This document shows, one piece after another, positions 63,320 through 64,000 of a DNA stretch of 64,000 bases (within the stretch, counting starts at the first letter, position 1; every line of letters begins with the position of its first letter). The position numbers were made by a program, and so were the translations under genes. Below the pieces are notes generated by a model. That model was given only the letters and a program-made list of their open reading frames with translations, was not told the origin of the DNA and ran no database searches. Origin of the DNA: Ignavibacteriota bacterium (GTDB taxonomy: Bacteria; Bacteroidota; Ignavibacteria; SZUA-365); NCBI GenBank assembly GCA_016218045.1, contig JACRFB010000040.1:1-64000 (forward strand), written 5' to 3'.

Positions 63320-64000
63320 GCTTCCTCGACCCCGCGTAATCCTCGCGCAACCGTCGGCCGATCACTTCGCCCACGTCGGTCGCAGCCGCAAGCACGGCGT
63401 CCTGAATTTCCTTTTCCGACATGGCAAAGAAGCGCACGGCGTTCAGGACGCTGGCGGCTGTGGCCACACCCGACACCGGAACGGCGCCCGACGGTGTGAA
63501 GGTGATGGTTGAGGTCACGGCCTCGGCCTCATCCCATATCTCCTCGCCCGTGCGGCGGTCGATGAGCATACACAGCGCCTCGACACGCAGGAACACACCC
63601 GTCGCGCGCGACACGACGTCGCATTGGCGCAGCACCGTCTCGACAACAAAGTCGGTGCGCTCGCCGGCCGCATCGACGCCGGTGCCGGAGAGGTAGGTCT
63701 CGACGGTGCGTTGTACACCGCTGTTGATGGCGCTTGCAACACCGATGGGTCGGACGGCATTGTGCAGCTTGCTCTCCGCGCCGCCCGACAGCAGGTCCGA
63801 TCCGATACCCGAGACCAGCGCGCCGACGGTACCGCCGGGTGTCGGATTTTCGATGTCGATACGTACCCGCGAGGCGTCGGACGCGACGACGGGCCGGAAC
63901 ATGAATTCCTTCCCTGCAAAATCGTAGCGCGCGAGTTGGTGTGATGGACCACACGCGGAAAGCAGGGCGAGAGCGGCCAGGGCTGCCAGAGAGAGAAGAC
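63315..64000 (-). CDS. Putative lipoprotein, 5' end outside the window
   Basis: The first ATG in the window is at 63902, but the frame continues upstream past it and reads ALALLSACGPSHQLARYDF. That is a lipobox (LSAC) with its Cys at 63951-63953 and a hydrophobic signal before it running off the right edge. So the true start lies beyond base 64000. The mature part is rich in Val/Ala/Thr (VVASDASRVRIDIENPTPG, DEAEAVTSTITFTPSGAV) and ends in a helical, basic tail (EDYAGSRKR). Family not recognised. Confidence 0.75.
   Translation of the reverse strand, partial: LLSLAALAALALLSACGPSHQLARYDFAGKEFMFRPVVASDASRVRIDIENPTPGGTVGALVSGIGSDLLSGGAESKLHNAVRPIGVASAINSGVQRTVETYLSGTGVDAAGERTDFVVETVLRQCDVVSRATGVFLRVEALCMLIDRRTGEEIWDEAEAVTSTITFTPSGAVPVSGVATAASVLNAVRFFAMSEKEIQDAVLAAATDVGEVIGRRLREDYAGSRKR

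Noticed and set aside
1-64000. tRNA, rRNA, transposase, integrase or reverse transcriptase genes
   Set aside because: I looked for characteristic motifs and protein signatures and found none; tRNAs could only be excluded fully by running a tRNA scanner.

Overview
The window is GC-rich, densely coded, and bacterial. It looks like a member of the Bacteroidota / Chlorobiota-Ignavibacteria-Kapaibacteria side of the tree. Three secreted proteins end in type IX secretion (T9SS)-style C-terminal sorting domains, and a fourth survives only as a tail. Many cargo-like beta-sandwich and outer-membrane barrel proteins are present, several starts lack Shine-Dalgarno sequences, and one possible promoter fits the -33/-7 pattern of that group. 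The phylum is inferred from this content; there is no rRNA, and I saw no tRNA, transposase, integrase, CRISPR array or T9SS machinery gene.

Layout. 1-4740: a Tat-exported metallo-hydrolase diverges from pyruvate phosphate dikinase, which carries an unusual histone-H1-like lysine/alanine tail. 4798-11037: three T9SS-type cargo proteins (two Asp-box/BNR proteins and one von Willebrand A protein). 11328-13000: a 21-bp tandem array in front of an unrecognised 420-residue gene. 13274-18003: a membrane metallophosphoesterase, a URO-D-fold protein, a small membrane protein flanked by duplicated repeat blocks, and an L7/L12-C-domain-like membrane protein. 18156-29779: a five-gene run of exported proteins on the minus strand (outer-membrane barrel, small paralogue, EF-hand-like protein, 1865-residue giant with a cysteine-rich end, fibronectin III protein). 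This is the best candidate for an undescribed surface system. 29992-30937: YceI and a two-helix membrane protein. 40472-31053: a tightly overlapping minus-strand operon (unknown gene, tilS, hpt, ftsH, polyprenol/diacylglycerol kinase-like, LPG-synthase-type membrane protein, GT2, CPBP-protease/TPR fusion). 40772-50295 (plus): a GH57-type secreted protein apparently lacking its nucleophile, a ppGpp-hydrolase-like HD protein, dtd, an alkaline-phosphatase-superfamily enzyme, comEC, an M50-like protease and gltX. 50276-52594 (minus): a BrnT/BrnA-like toxin-antitoxin pair and glnS. 52864-57325: three overlapping paralogous envelope proteins. 57600-62278: folB-folK, a deoxynucleoside kinase, a small membrane protein, GT9 and Ppx/GppA. 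62378-64000: an outer-membrane barrel and a lipoprotein running off the window.

The most striking non-coding feature is a family of head-to-tail 7-bp (sometimes 8-bp) arrays in the intergenic gaps of nearly the whole window. Their words differ from place to place but share one pyrimidine-rich pattern on one strand. Many sit directly upstream of a start codon. Other repeats are the interspersed CTGAGCTTGTCGAAGG-type element (four copies), a roughly 105-bp module in two blocks of three, and a 21-bp array.
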